Below are positions 13,358 to 21,725 of a stretch of 64,000 nucleotides of DNA, one piece after another. The first letter of the stretch is position 1. Each line of letters begins with the position of its first letter. A program made the translations under genes and the position numbers. The notes under the pieces are model-generated. The model did not search any database. It saw only the letters and a program-made list of their open reading frames with translations, and was not told where the DNA came from. This DNA comes from CAXRBC01 sp041158045. Lineage in GTDB: Bacteria; Actinomycetota; Acidimicrobiia; Acidimicrobiales; Ilumatobacteraceae. The stretch lies in the NCBI GenBank assembly GCA_041158045.1, contig JBEBCD010000023.1, positions 1 to 64,000 on the forward strand, read 5' to 3'.

Positions 13358-14598
13358 GACGAGGCCAATTCCAGCACGACGCCGAGCAGCACGTCGGCTC
13401 CCGCGACGAGGTCCGCGGGGTCGGTGTGCTCCGCGGGGTTGTGGCTGATGCCCTTGGCGCTCGGCACGAACACCATGCCCGTGGGGCAGACGCGGGCGAG
13501 CATCTGCGCGTCGTGGCCCGCACCCGAGGGCATGCGGCGCACCGACAGTCCGCGATCGGCGGCGTGCCGCTCGACCATGGCGACGACCCCCTCGTCGAAG
13601 CGCACGGGCTCGAAGCGGGCGAGGGTGCGCCGCTCGACCCGCACGCCCTCCCGCGCGGCCACGTCGTCGATCATCGCGGCGATGCGGCGCTCGGCCTCGC
13701 GGAGCAGCCCCTCGTCGGTGTTGCGCACGTCGAGGGTCATCGTCGCCCGCGCGGGCACGACGTTGGTGAGGTTGGGGTGCAGATCGACCTTGCCCACGGT
13801 GCAGACCTGGTGGCCGCCCATCTCCGCGGCGAGGTGGCGCACGAAGACGGTGATCTCCGCGGCCACCAGCGCGGGGTCGTGGCGCAGCGACATGGGGGTC
13901 GTCCCCGCGTGGTTGGACTGGCCGTGGATCGTGAGCTCCTGCCAGGAGATGCCCTGCACCCCCGTCACGGCGCCGATGCGGATCCCGTCCGCCTCGAGCA
14001 GCGGACCCTGCTCGATGTGGAGCTCGACGAACGCGTGGGGCGCGGGACCGGGGCAGGGCACGGGGCCCGCGTAGCCGATGCGCAGCAGCTCGTCGCCGAG
14101 CCGAGCCCCGTCGATGCCGACGACGTCGAGGGCCTCCTCGACGGGCATGCCGCCGACGTAGACGAGGGACCCGAGCATGTCGGGAGCGAATCGGGCGCCC
14201 TCCTCGTCGGTGAAGACGCCGACCGCGAGGGGGCGCGGGGGGAGCCAGCCGGCTCGCTGGCAGGTCTCGATCACCTCGAGCCCGGCGAGCACACCGAGAT
14301 TGCCGTCGTAGCGCCCGCCCGTGCGCACGGTGTCGATGTGGCTGCCCATCATGACGGGCGCACCGTCGCCGACCGCCCACGTGCCGACGACGTTGCCGAC
14401 GACGTCCACGGTGACGTCCAGCCCGAGCTCGCGCATCCATGCCACGACGAGGTCGCGTCCGTCCCGATCGTCGTCGGTGAGCGCGAGCCGCGAGTTGCCG
14501 CCGCCCTCGATGGGGGAGATCTGCGCGAGCGCGTCGATGCGCGCGAGGAGCCGCGGGCCGTCGATCCGTGCGGGGGCGGTCGCGACGCCGGGTGCCAC
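13354..14598 (-). CDS. M20 family Zn amidohydrolase (N-carbamoyl-amino-acid hydrolase / allantoate amidohydrolase type)
   Basis: 414 residues, first gene of the operon. The motifs of the hydantoinase/carbamoylase (HyuC, AllC) branch are in order: GSHIDTVRTGGRYDG (His and Asp metal ligands), FTDEEGARF (metal and catalytic Glu), HIEQGPLLE, HAGTTPMSLR, and GAGHDAQML plus GISHNPAEH at the end. These Zn or Mn enzymes cleave the carbamoyl or ureido group of N-carbamoyl amino acids, ureidopropionate or allantoate. The GTG start is preceded 8 bases upstream by a TAGGCT -10-like hexamer, so the whole operon may be transcribed from here, divergently from the aminotransferase. Confidence 0.88.
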   Translation of the reverse strand: MAPGVATAPARIDGPRLLARIDALAQISPIEGGGNSRLALTDDDRDGRDLVVAWMRELGLDVTVDVVGNVVGTWAVGDGAPVMMGSHIDTVRTGGRYDGNLGVLAGLEVIETCQRAGWLPPRPLAVGVFTDEEGARFAPDMLGSLVYVGGMPVEEALDVVGIDGARLGDELLRIGYAGPVPCPGPAPHAFVELHIEQGPLLEADGIRIGAVTGVQGISWQELTIHGQSNHAGTTPMSLRHDPALVAAEITVFVRHLAAEMGGHQVCTVGKVDLHPNLTNVVPARATMTLDVRNTDEGLLREAERRIAAMIDDVAAREGVRVERRTLARFEPVRFDEGVVAMVERHAADRGLSVRRMPSGAGHDAQMLARVCPTGMVFVPSAKGISHNPAEHTDPADLVAGADVLLGVVLELASS

Positions 14599-14606
14599 GA
14601 CGGGTC

Positions 14607-14639
14607 AGCCTACGAGCGGCCGCCGCGCCGTGGCAGACT
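14607..14639. promoter_or_regulatory. Divergent -10-like elements for the catabolic operon (-) and aminotransferase (+)
   Basis: Minus strand: TAGGCT (14612-14607) ends 8 bases before the M20 GTG. Plus strand: CAGACT (14634-14639) ends 6 bases before the aminotransferase ATG at 14646. No convincing -35 or Shine-Dalgarno sequence is seen, so both transcripts would be leaderless or nearly so. The whole divergent spacer is 47 bases. Confidence 0.5.
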
Positions 14640-14645
14640 CGGACG

Positions 14646-16001
14646 ATGCGCGCGGCGACCGTGGATCGCGCGCGACTCGCCTCGCTCATGCGGGACGAGG
14701 AGGAGCGCTTCGTCCGGTCGCACCCGCGGTCCCGCGAGCGCGCCGAGCGCGCGGCGCGACACCTCGTGGCCGGCGTGCCCATGCCGTGGATGCGGCGGTG
14801 GCCCGGCGCGTTCCCGCTGTCGCTCGAGCGGGCCTCCGGAGCGCGTTTCACCTGCGCGGACGGGATCGAGTACGTGGATCTCTGCCTCGGGGACACCGGT
14901 GCCATGACGGGCCACGCCGTGCCCGAGATCTCCGCGGCCGTCGCGGCGCAGATGTCGCGCGGGAGCACCGTGATGCTCCCGACGGAGGACGCCGCGTGGG
15001 CGGGGGCGGAGCTCGCGCGCCGCTTCGGCCTGCCCAAGTGGCAGTTCACCCTCAGCGCCACCGACGCCAACCGCTTCGTGCTGCGCTTCGCCCGCGCCGT
15101 GACCGGCCGGGCCAAGATCGTCGTGCACGACTGGTGCTACCACGGCACCGTCGACGAGACGCTCGTGGTGCTGGACGAGCGGGGCCGCACGGTGGCGCGG
15201 CCGGGCGCGATCGGTCCGCAGGTCGACCCCGGGACGACGACGCGCGCCGTGCCCTTCAACGACCTGCCCGCGATGGCGAGGGCCCTCGCGCAGGGCGACG
15301 TGGCCTGCATCCTGATGGAGCCCGCGCTCACCAACATCGGGATCGTCCTGCCCGAGCCCGGCTACCTCGCCGGCGTGCGCGACCTCGCGCGCCGCCACGG
15401 GGTGCTGCTCGTGATCGACGAGACGCACACGATCTGCGCCGGCCCGGGGGGCTGCACCGCGGCGTGGGGCCTCGAGCCCGACGCGGTGGTGATCGGCAAG
15501 ACGATCGGCGGCGGCATCCCCGTCGGGACGTACGGCTTCAGCGCCGCACTCGCCGAGCGGGTGGAACGGCTCCACGGCGACGGCATCGACGTCTCGGGCG
15601 TCGGCGGCACGCTCGCGGGCAACGCGCTCGCGATGGCCGCGATCCGCGCGACGCTCGGACACGCGTTGCTGCCCGAGCAGTTCGCCCGCACGACGGCGCT
15701 CGCCGAGGCGTGGACCCGCGGCGTGCGGGACGCCTACGAGGCGCGGGGGCTCGAGTGGTGCGTCCAGCGCCTCGGCTCGCGGGCCGAGTACTGGTTCTGC
15801 GCCCCGCCGCGCGACGGCGCCGCGGCCGCCGCGGCCGTCGACCACGAGCTCGACGCCTTCATGCACCTCTGGGCGATCAACCGCGGCATCCTGCTCACGC
15901 CGTTCCACAACATGGCGCTCTTCTCGGCGTTCCACGACGAGCGCGACGTGGCGGCGCACGACGCGGTGTTCGAGGGGGCGGTCGCGGCCCTCGTGGGCTG
16001 A
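14646..16001 (+). CDS. PLP-dependent class III aminotransferase (glutamate-1-semialdehyde aminomutase-like)
   Basis: 451 residues, fold-type I PLP enzyme. Visible: GHAVPEISAAVAAQMSRGS (dimer and substrate loop), LVIDETHT with the Asp that contacts the PLP nitrogen, and VIGKTIGGGIPVGTYG with the Schiff-base Lys near 286. It resembles GSA aminomutase and beta-amino-acid transaminases; nothing in the window suggests heme biosynthesis. Placed divergently to the carbamoylase operon, it may transaminate the amino acid released there; this is inference. The start is supported by a -10-like hexamer 6 bases upstream. The exporter gene follows after 2 bases. Confidence 0.8.
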   Translation: MRAATVDRARLASLMRDEEERFVRSHPRSRERAERAARHLVAGVPMPWMRRWPGAFPLSLERASGARFTCADGIEYVDLCLGDTGAMTGHAVPEISAAVAAQMSRGSTVMLPTEDAAWAGAELARRFGLPKWQFTLSATDANRFVLRFARAVTGRAKIVVHDWCYHGTVDETLVVLDERGRTVARPGAIGPQVDPGTTTRAVPFNDLPAMARALAQGDVACILMEPALTNIGIVLPEPGYLAGVRDLARRHGVLLVIDETHTICAGPGGCTAAWGLEPDAVVIGKTIGGGIPVGTYGFSAALAERVERLHGDGIDVSGVGGTLAGNALAMAAIRATLGHALLPEQFARTTALAEAWTRGVRDAYEARGLEWCVQRLGSRAEYWFCAPPRDGAAAAAAVDHELDAFMHLWAINRGILLTPFHNMALFSAFHDERDVAAHDAVFEGAVAALVG

Positions 16002-16003
16002 GC

Positions 16004-16741
16004 ATGGAGACGGCCTTCCTCCTCGCGGTGGTGGGGATCGCGGCCACGATGCAGGCACTGTCGGGCTTCGGCTTCGCGCTCCTCGCGGTGCCCGTCTTGG
16101 CGTTCGCCGTCGACCTACGCCTCGCCGTCGTGGTGGTGACGCTCGTGTCGACCGTGAGCACCCTCGTGCAGTGGTGGGAGTCCCGCCGCGTCGCGGTCGG
16201 CCCGCTCGTGCGCCGGCTGCTCGTGAGCGGGGCGGCGGGCATGCCCCTCGGGCTCTGGGCGCTCGCGTCGCTCGACGTGCGCCTCATGAAGGCGATCCTC
16301 GGCGCCGCCGTGCTCGCGGGCGTCGCGCTGCTCGCCTGGCACGGCGCCCCGCCGACGGCGATGCCCTCGGATCGGCGCCACCCGCTCGACCTGCCCGCCG
16401 GCGTGCTCGCGGGCGTGCTCTCGACCGCGACGTCGACCAACGGGCCGCCCCTCGTCTTCCTGCTGCGCGTGCGCGGCCTCGGGGCGACGGAGTTCCGCGC
16501 GACGCTCAATCGCATCTTCACGATCTCCGGCGTGGCGTCGCTCGCGATGTTCGTCGCGGCAGGGCAGGTGCGTCTCGCGGACCTCCCCGTGGCGGGGCTC
16601 GCCGTACCGGTGATGCTCGTCGGCCTCTGGGTCGGCATCCGGGCCCGGCCGCGGGTCCCCGAGGCGGCGTTCCGCCGACTGTCCCTGTCATTGTTGACGC
16701 TCAGCGGGGTGAGCGCGCTCGTGTCGGCCCTGCGGGGCTAG
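16004..16741 (+). CDS. TauE/SafE family anion permease
   Basis: 245 residues with about seven or eight hydrophobic segments. It has the duplicated TauE/SafE pattern: an N-terminal GFGFALLAVP motif and a matching second-half motif around STATSTNGPPLVFLL and FRATLNR. Family members move sulfite, sulfoacetate or other organic anions across the inner membrane. Two bases separate it from the aminotransferase, so it is co-transcribed and might export or import a pathway product. The stop overlaps the convergent MBL hydrolase stop (shared CTAG). Confidence 0.8.
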   Translation: METAFLLAVVGIAATMQALSGFGFALLAVPVLAFAVDLRLAVVVVTLVSTVSTLVQWWESRRVAVGPLVRRLLVSGAAGMPLGLWALASLDVRLMKAILGAAVLAGVALLAWHGAPPTAMPSDRRHPLDLPAGVLAGVLSTATSTNGPPLVFLLRVRGLGATEFRATLNRIFTISGVASLAMFVAAGQVRLADLPVAGLAVPVMLVGLWVGIRARPRVPEAAFRRLSLSLLTLSGVSALVSALRG

Positions 16742-17373
16742 CGCCCGAAGGCGCGCATCCACTCCTCCCGCGTGCGCGGGGCGAACACGACGTTGGTCCG
16801 CACGACGTCGCCGAGCGGCGCCGTCGACATCTCGGAATACGCATGCCCCGGGCAGACGAGCGTGCCCTCGGGGAGTCGCGAGAGCGTCCGCAGACTGTCG
16901 TGCAGCTGCCCGGCGTCGCCGCCCGGCAGGTCGGTGCGGCCGCATCCGTCGAGGAAGAGCGTGTCGCCCGCCACGAGGCATCCCTCGACGAGGAAGCACT
17001 GGCTGCCCGGCGTGTGCCCGGGGGTGTGGAGCAGCGTGATCGAGAGTCCCCCGACGCGCACCTCGTCGCCCCCGGCGTGCGCGACGAGCTGGTCGGCCCC
17101 GAGCCCCGTCACGCGGGTGACCCACGGTGCCTCGTCGGCGTGGACGTGGATCGGGACGTCGTGGCGCGCGACGAGCTCCGCGGCGCCCTCGATCGCGTGA
17201 CCCATCATGGCGCCGCCGACGTGGTCGGGGTGGTAGTGCGTCGCGAGCGCGCCGACGATCCGCATGCCGTCCGCCGCCGCCGCGTCGAGGATCTCGCCGA
17301 CGGCGTACGCGGGATCGACGACGACGCACTCGCCCGAGTGGCGGTCGCCGAGCAGGTACACGTAGTTGCGCAT
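16738..17373 (-). CDS. MBL-fold metallo-hydrolase (glyoxalase II-like)
   Basis: 211 residues from the first canonical start, ATG 17373. The metallo-beta-lactamase motifs are THYHPDHVGG near 46-55, HTPGHTPGSQ, GDTLFLDGCGRTDLPGGD and CPGHAYS, which bind two metals; hydrolase of a thioester or persulfide-dioxygenase-like substrate. The true start is probably upstream: 21-25 further codons in the same frame encode YFRQLLSGRDFAVGDPVG, which I recall as the normal N-terminus of this subfamily, but no ATG, GTG or TTG precedes them before a stop. CTG at 17436 or ATC at 17448 are the candidates; ATC lies 6 bases after a TACGGT hexamer. Confidence 0.8.
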   Translation of the reverse strand: MRNYVYLLGDRHSGECVVVDPAYAVGEILDAAAADGMRIVGALATHYHPDHVGGAMMGHAIEGAAELVARHDVPIHVHADEAPWVTRVTGLGADQLVAHAGGDEVRVGGLSITLLHTPGHTPGSQCFLVEGCLVAGDTLFLDGCGRTDLPGGDAGQLHDSLRTLSRLPEGTLVCPGHAYSEMSTAPLGDVVRTNVVFAPRTREEWMRAFGR

Positions 17374-17454
17374 CGCGGCGCCGACCGGGTCTCCGACGGC
17401 GAAGTCGCGGCCCGAGAGGAGCTGGCGGAAATACAGGCGGTCGTCGATCGCGTC

Positions 17455-17464
17455 ACCGTATCGT
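17455..17464. promoter_or_regulatory. Interleaved divergent -10-like hexamers, MBL hydrolase (-) and Gfo/Idh gene (+)
   Basis: Plus strand TATCGT (17459-17464) ends 6 bases before the GTG at 17471. Minus strand TACGGT (17460-17455) ends 6 bases before an ATC codon that is in frame with the MBL hydrolase. The two hexamers overlap by 2 bases. If both are used, the two transcripts start only about 22 bases apart and initiation on one strand should compete with the other. Confidence 0.45.
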
Positions 17465-17470
17465 GGCTAC

Positions 17471-18577
17471 GTGGCGCGACTGCGGTACGCGGTGGTCGGG
17501 ACGGGCATGATGGGCACGGAGCACGCGACCACGATCGCCCGCCTGCCCGACGCGCGGCTCGCCGCGCTCTGCGACCCCGAGCCCGCGAGTCTCGCGCGGG
17601 CCGCCGCCGCGCTGGGCCCGGACGCGCCCCCGGCCTGGGGCGACGTCGGGCGCATGCTCCGCGACGCGGATCCCGACGTCGTCGTGGTGGCGACGCCCAA
17701 CCACACGCACGACGAGGTGCTCGGTCCGGTGCTCGCGCACGGCGCCCACGTGCTCGTCGAGAAGCCCCTCGCGATCACCGCGCGGCGTTGCGCGGCCGTC
17801 CGCGAGGCCGCCCGGGCCACGGCGCCACGCACCGGGCGCGGAGGCCCGCGGCGCGTGGTGTGGGTGGGCATGGAGTACCGCTACATGGCGGCGACCTCCG
17901 CGCTGCTCGCGGCGGTGCGCGCCGGCGCCGTGGGGGAGCCGCGCATGGTCGCGATCCGCGAGCACCGATTCCCGTTCCTACCCAAGGTCGGGGACTGGAA
18001 CCGCTACTCCCGCCTCACGGGCGGCACGCTCGTGGAGAAGTGCTGCCACTTCTTCGACCTCATGCGACTCCTCCTCGCCGACGAGGCGGTGGCGGTCGGT
18101 GCCACCGGGGGCCAGGCGGTGAACCACCTCGACGAGCGCCTCCCCGGGGGCGCGCCCGACGTGCTCGACCACGCGTACGTCACCGTGGAGTTCGCGCGCG
18201 GTGCGCGCGGGATGCTGGACCTGTCGATGTTCGCCGAGGCGTCCGTGCACGAGCAGGAGATCTGCGTCGTCGGCGACGCGGGCAAGGCCGAGGCGTTCCC
18301 GGCCGAGGGGCTCCTGCGCACGGGGCGGCGCGTCGCGGGCGTGCGGCGCGCGCCCGTCGAGGAGCGCCAGGTCGCGCATGGCGAGGACGTCCCCGCGGGC
18401 ATGCACCACGGCGCGACGCACCTCGCCCACGTCGCGCTCGCCGCCGCGATCCGCGACGGCCGGGACGCGGAGGTCGGCCTCGACGACGGGCTCGCCGCGG
18501 TGGCCATCGGCGAGGCGGCGCACCGCGCGATCGCCGAGCGGCGCGTCGTCGAGGTCTCCGAGGTCCTCGCCGACTAG
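17471..18577 (+). CDS. Gfo/Idh/MocA family NAD(P)-dependent oxidoreductase
   Basis: 368 residues. The N-terminal Rossmann domain begins YAVVGTGMMGTEHA (GxGxxG) and carries the family signature VLVEKPLAIT near 94, where EKP contributes the catalytic Lys. The C-terminal domain contains GGTLVEKCCHFFDLMR near 188, with a substrate-binding and catalytic His and Asp. Relatives oxidise sugars, inositols or related polyols. The GTG start is set by TATCGT 6 bases upstream. The stop overlaps by 4 bases with the convergent DAO-type gene. Substrate unknown. Confidence 0.82.
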   Translation: MARLRYAVVGTGMMGTEHATTIARLPDARLAALCDPEPASLARAAAALGPDAPPAWGDVGRMLRDADPDVVVVATPNHTHDEVLGPVLAHGAHVLVEKPLAITARRCAAVREAARATAPRTGRGGPRRVVWVGMEYRYMAATSALLAAVRAGAVGEPRMVAIREHRFPFLPKVGDWNRYSRLTGGTLVEKCCHFFDLMRLLLADEAVAVGATGGQAVNHLDERLPGGAPDVLDHAYVTVEFARGARGMLDLSMFAEASVHEQEICVVGDAGKAEAFPAEGLLRTGRRVAGVRRAPVEERQVAHGEDVPAGMHHGATHLAHVALAAAIRDGRDAEVGLDDGLAAVAIGEAAHRAIAERRVVEVSEVLAD

Positions 18578-19980
18578 CGCTCGAAGAACCAGTCGCGCAC
18601 CGCGGTGCGGCGACGCGGCGACCGGCCCGTGCGCTCCTCGGCCCGATCCATGCTGCGCGTGAGGCGCAGCAGCCCGTTGACCCCGAGCCAACGGAGCGGC
18701 TCCGGCTCCCACCGGCCCCAGTGGTCGCCGACCCAGGGCAGGGTCGCGAGATCGCCGTCGGGCCCGCCGAGCATCGCGACGAGGGTGCGGGCCGCGAGGT
18801 GGGACGCGAGCACGCCCTCGCCCACGTACCCGCCGATGACGGCGAGGCGCCGGTCGCGCGCGAGGCGCACGGTCGGGTGCCAGGAGCGCGGCGCGCCGAG
18901 CGGGCCGCCCCAGCGGTGGGTGATCTCTGCGTCGCGCAGCGCGGGCAGGGTGGTGCGCATCGCGTCAACGATGCGTGCATGGATGCGCGCGTGGACGTCG
19001 AAGCGGTCGCGCACGCGGGAGCCGAAGTGGTACGGCGCGCCGCGGCCGCCGAACGCCACGCGGCCGTCGGCCGTGCGCTGCGCGTAGATGATGAGGTGCC
19101 GCCCGTCGTGGTAGGTCTCGCGCCCGGCCCAGCGCAGCTCCTCGAGGGTGCGCGCGGGGAGCGGGGCCGTGGCCACCATGTAGGAGTAGAGGGGCACGAG
19201 ATCCCGGCGCGCCCCGGGGAGCGACGCCGTGTAGCCCTCGGTGGCCCGCACGACGAGATCCGCCCGGAGCGTGGCGCGCTCGCCCCCGCACTCGTAGGTG
19301 ACGCGACCGTCGTCCACGTCGACCACGCGCGCGCCCTCCCGGATCGTCACGCCGAGGCGCGCACACGCCTCGGCGAGCCCGCGGACGAGGCGGAGGGGAT
19401 GGACGGTCGCGCAGTGGGGGGTGAACGTCCCGCCCACGATGCGCGCGGCGCCGATGCGCCGGGTCAGCTCGTCGGCGCCGAGCTCGACCAGGTCGTCGGC
19501 CGCGAGCCCGTGCCTGCGGGCCTCGTCGACCTCGCCGCGCACGCGCCCCCACTGCGCGCCGTTGGTCGCACCGGTGAGCGTGCCGGCCTTGTGGAAGTCG
19601 CACGCGATCCCCTCGCGCGCGACGATGCGCCCGACCTCGTCGACCGCACCGAAGGTGGCGGCGAGCATCCGGCGTGCGGCCCCGGCGCCGTGGGCCGCGT
19701 CGAGCTCCGCGGGGCCGACCGGGATCCAGCCGCTCAGCCAGCCGCCGTTGCGCCCGCTCGCACCGTGCCCGACCGTGCGGGCCTCGAGCAGCACGATGCG
19801 CGCATCGGGTCGCCATCGGCGTAGCGCGTACGCGGTCCAGAGACCTCCGTAGCCCCCGCCGACGATCGCCACGTCGACCTGGAGCTGCGCGGGGAGCGGC
19901 GCCTGGTGGCCGGTGGCCGGACCCGCGTCCGCCGACCAGAGGCTGACGCCCGGAGCGGCGACGTCGACCCCGGCGCGCAC
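18574..19980 (-). CDS. FAD-dependent oxidoreductase of the DAO (D-amino-acid / gamma-glutamylputrescine oxidase) family
   Basis: 468 residues. The dinucleotide-binding motif AIVGGGYGGLWTAYAL lies near 38-53, followed by the acidic end of strand 2 (VLLEARTVGHGASGRNGG), where FAD sits, and a DAO substrate domain. YVGEGVLASHLAARTL near 395 is the C-terminal FAD-binding helix. Such enzymes oxidise secondary or primary amines to imines with H2O2 formation. GTG at 19980 lies 6 bases after TAGGGT, whose first three bases are the panC stop codon, so this gene probably has its own promoter at the end of panC. Substrate unknown. Confidence 0.8.
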   Translation of the reverse strand: MRAGVDVAAPGVSLWSADAGPATGHQAPLPAQLQVDVAIVGGGYGGLWTAYALRRWRPDARIVLLEARTVGHGASGRNGGWLSGWIPVGPAELDAAHGAGAARRMLAATFGAVDEVGRIVAREGIACDFHKAGTLTGATNGAQWGRVRGEVDEARRHGLAADDLVELGADELTRRIGAARIVGGTFTPHCATVHPLRLVRGLAEACARLGVTIREGARVVDVDDGRVTYECGGERATLRADLVVRATEGYTASLPGARRDLVPLYSYMVATAPLPARTLEELRWAGRETYHDGRHLIIYAQRTADGRVAFGGRGAPYHFGSRVRDRFDVHARIHARIVDAMRTTLPALRDAEITHRWGGPLGAPRSWHPTVRLARDRRLAVIGGYVGEGVLASHLAARTLVAMLGGPDGDLATLPWVGDHWGRWEPEPLRWLGVNGLLRLTRSMDRAEERTGRSPRRRTAVRDWFFER

Positions 19981-19986
19981 GCGCGC

Positions 19987-19992
19987 ACCCTA
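19987..19992 (-). promoter_or_regulatory. -10-like TAGGGT for the DAO-type oxidase; includes the panC stop codon
   Basis: On the minus strand TAGGGT ends 6 bases before the GTG at 19980. Its TAG is also the stop codon of panC, which lies upstream on the same strand. This packs termination of one gene and promotion of the next into one hexamer. Confidence 0.45.
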
Positions 19993-20829
19993 GGCGAGGG
20001 GCGCGTTGTCGATGAGGCGCACGCCCCCGACCGTCGCCGCGACGAGCAGGCGGGCACCAGGGCCGATCGTGTCCGACGACGCGAGCGTCGACCCGTCGCG
20101 GACGCTCGCGTAGTGCAGGCGGACCGGCACGTCGTGCGTCGCGGCACCGGCGATCGCCGCCATCGTGCGCCCCTCGATCTCGTGCACCGAGCGCACGCCG
20201 CGGGCCGCCGCGTCGCGTGCCGCATCGAGGCTGCGGGGGATGGCGAGGGCGACGCGTCGCGCGGCGGGGGAGAGGCGTACGTTGCGGCTGGACGCCGCGA
20301 GTCCGTCGGGGTCGCGCACGGTCGGGGCCTCGACGATGCGCGGCCCTCCGAGGCGCGCCGCGAGGGCGCGGACGACGGCGAGCTGCTGCCAGTCCTTGGC
20401 CCCGAAGACGGCGAGGTCGGGCCCGACCGCGCGCCAGAGCTCCCGCACCACGGTGGCGACGCCCACGAAGTGCCCGGGTCGGTCGCGGCCCTCGAGGTCG
20501 CCCGCGAGCGCGTCGTCGACGGGCTCGGCCGTCTCGTCGGCGAACGCGTCCTCCCGGGTCGGGCGCCAGAGCACGCCGACGCCCCCGCGTGCGCAGAGCG
20601 CCGCATCGGGTCCGGGCGTGGAGGGATAGTCGCGCAGGTCGGCCCCGTCGGCGAACTGCAGCGGGTTGACGTACGCGCTCACGACGACGGACGCGGCCCT
20701 GGATGCGGCGAGTGCGAGGAGCGAGCCGTGGCCGTGGTGCAGCGCCCCCATCGTGGGCACGAGGGCGAGGGGTCGCGGGAGTCCCTCGAGCGCCGATCGG
20801 AGCTCGTCGCGGCCGACGACCGTCCTCAT
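19990..20829 (-). CDS. panC: Pantothenate synthetase
   Basis: 279 residues; ATP-dependent ligation of pantoate and beta-alanine to pantothenate for CoA synthesis. Class-I-like nucleotidyltransferase motifs are present: PTMGALHHGHGSLL near 25-38 (HIGH-like), VNPLQF, DRPGHFVGVATVV near 118-130, FGAKDWQQL near 142, and SSRNVRLSP near 178. The usual FGEKDYQQL is changed to FGAKDWQQL, but the Lys, Asp and Gln that contact ATP and pantoate remain. It lies 37 bases downstream of panB on the same strand, so the pair forms a short pantothenate operon. Confidence 0.93.
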   Translation of the reverse strand: MRTVVGRDELRSALEGLPRPLALVPTMGALHHGHGSLLALAASRAASVVVSAYVNPLQFADGADLRDYPSTPGPDAALCARGGVGVLWRPTREDAFADETAEPVDDALAGDLEGRDRPGHFVGVATVVRELWRAVGPDLAVFGAKDWQQLAVVRALAARLGGPRIVEAPTVRDPDGLAASSRNVRLSPAARRVALAIPRSLDAARDAAARGVRSVHEIEGRTMAAIAGAATHDVPVRLHYASVRDGSTLASSDTIGPGARLLVAATVGGVRLIDNAPLA

Positions 20830-20866
20830 CGTCCGCGGGCGGGGCTCGCCGGTGGGGCGGTCGGCG

Positions 20867-21688
20867 TCAGTGGAACGAGTGCGCGTCGTCGGGCCAGGCG
20901 CCGCTGCGCACGTCGTCGACGAATCGCGTGCACGCCTCGAGGCTGGCGCCTCCGAGGTCGGCCCACTGTCGGGTGAACTTGAGGCGCCGCTCCACGAGCC
21001 CGAGCACGTCGTGGAGCACCAGCACCTGGCCGTCGCAGTCGGGGCCCGCGCCGATGCCGATCGTCGGGACGGAGAGCTTGCGCGTGATCTCCGCGGCGAG
21101 GTCCCGCGGCACGCCCTCCACCACGATGGCGAACGCCCCGGCCTGCTCGAGCGCGTGGGCGTCCTCGAGCAGCCGGTCGCGCTCGCCGGCGTCGCGGCCC
21201 TCGCGGCGGCCCTGGACGCGGTGCCCGCCCATGCGGTGGTAGCTCTGCGGCGTGAGCCCGACGTGGCCCATCACCGGCACGTCCATGCGGGTGAGGGCGA
21301 GCACGCAGTCGGCCACGTGGACGCCGCCCTCGAGCTTCACCGCCGCGGCCCCGGCCTTCACGAGCCGCGCGGCGCTGTCGACCGCGCGCGCCGGCCCCGA
21401 CTGATACGTGCCGAAGGGCAGGTCGCCGACGACGAGGGCCCTCGTGCGGGCGCGGGCGACCATGCGCACGTGGTACTCCATCTCCTCGAGCGTCACCGGG
21501 ATCGTGGTGGCCTCGCCCTGCACGACGGTCGCGACCGAGTCGCCCACGAGGATCACGTCCACGCCGGCGTCGTCGACGATGCGGGCGAACGTCGCGTCGT
21601 AGGCGGTCAGCATCGCGATGCGTCGCCCCTCGCGCTTGGCGTCGCGCACCATCGGGACGGTGACGCGAGGTCGGTCGGCGACGCCCAC
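20867..21688 (-). CDS. panB: 3-methyl-2-oxobutanoate hydroxymethyltransferase
   Basis: 273 residues; transfers a hydroxymethyl group from methylene-tetrahydrofolate to alpha-ketoisovalerate to form ketopantoate. Typical stretches: MLTAYDATFARIVDDAGVD near 26-44, ILVGDSVATVVQG near 45-57, AAAVKLEGG, VMGHVGLTPQS near 138-148, and TIGIGAGPDCDGQVLVLHD near 205-223. The GTG start at 21688 lies 7 bases after the -10-like TACCCT. First gene of the panB-panC pair. Confidence 0.95.
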   Translation of the reverse strand: MGVADRPRVTVPMVRDAKREGRRIAMLTAYDATFARIVDDAGVDVILVGDSVATVVQGEATTIPVTLEEMEYHVRMVARARTRALVVGDLPFGTYQSGPARAVDSAARLVKAGAAAVKLEGGVHVADCVLALTRMDVPVMGHVGLTPQSYHRMGGHRVQGRREGRDAGERDRLLEDAHALEQAGAFAIVVEGVPRDLAAEITRKLSVPTIGIGAGPDCDGQVLVLHDVLGLVERRLKFTRQWADLGGASLEACTRFVDDVRSGAWPDDAHSFH

Positions 21689-21695
21689 GCCCGAG

Positions 21696-21719
21696 AGGGT
21701 AACGAGGCGTCGTTAGCCT
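21696..21719. promoter_or_regulatory. Divergent -10-like elements for panB (-) and acyltransferase (+)
   Basis: Minus strand TACCCT (21701-21696) ends 7 bases before the panB GTG. Plus strand TAGCCT (21714-21719) ends 6 bases before the acyltransferase ATG at 21726. No Shine-Dalgarno sequence precedes either start, which fits leaderless transcripts. Confidence 0.5.
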
Positions 21720-21725
21720 GCCACC

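Noticed and set aside
20390..20420. PanC inactivated because FGEKDYQQL reads FGAKDWQQL
   Set aside because: The Lys, Asp and Gln needed for ATP and pantoate remain, and all other motifs are intact; a functional enzyme is likelier.
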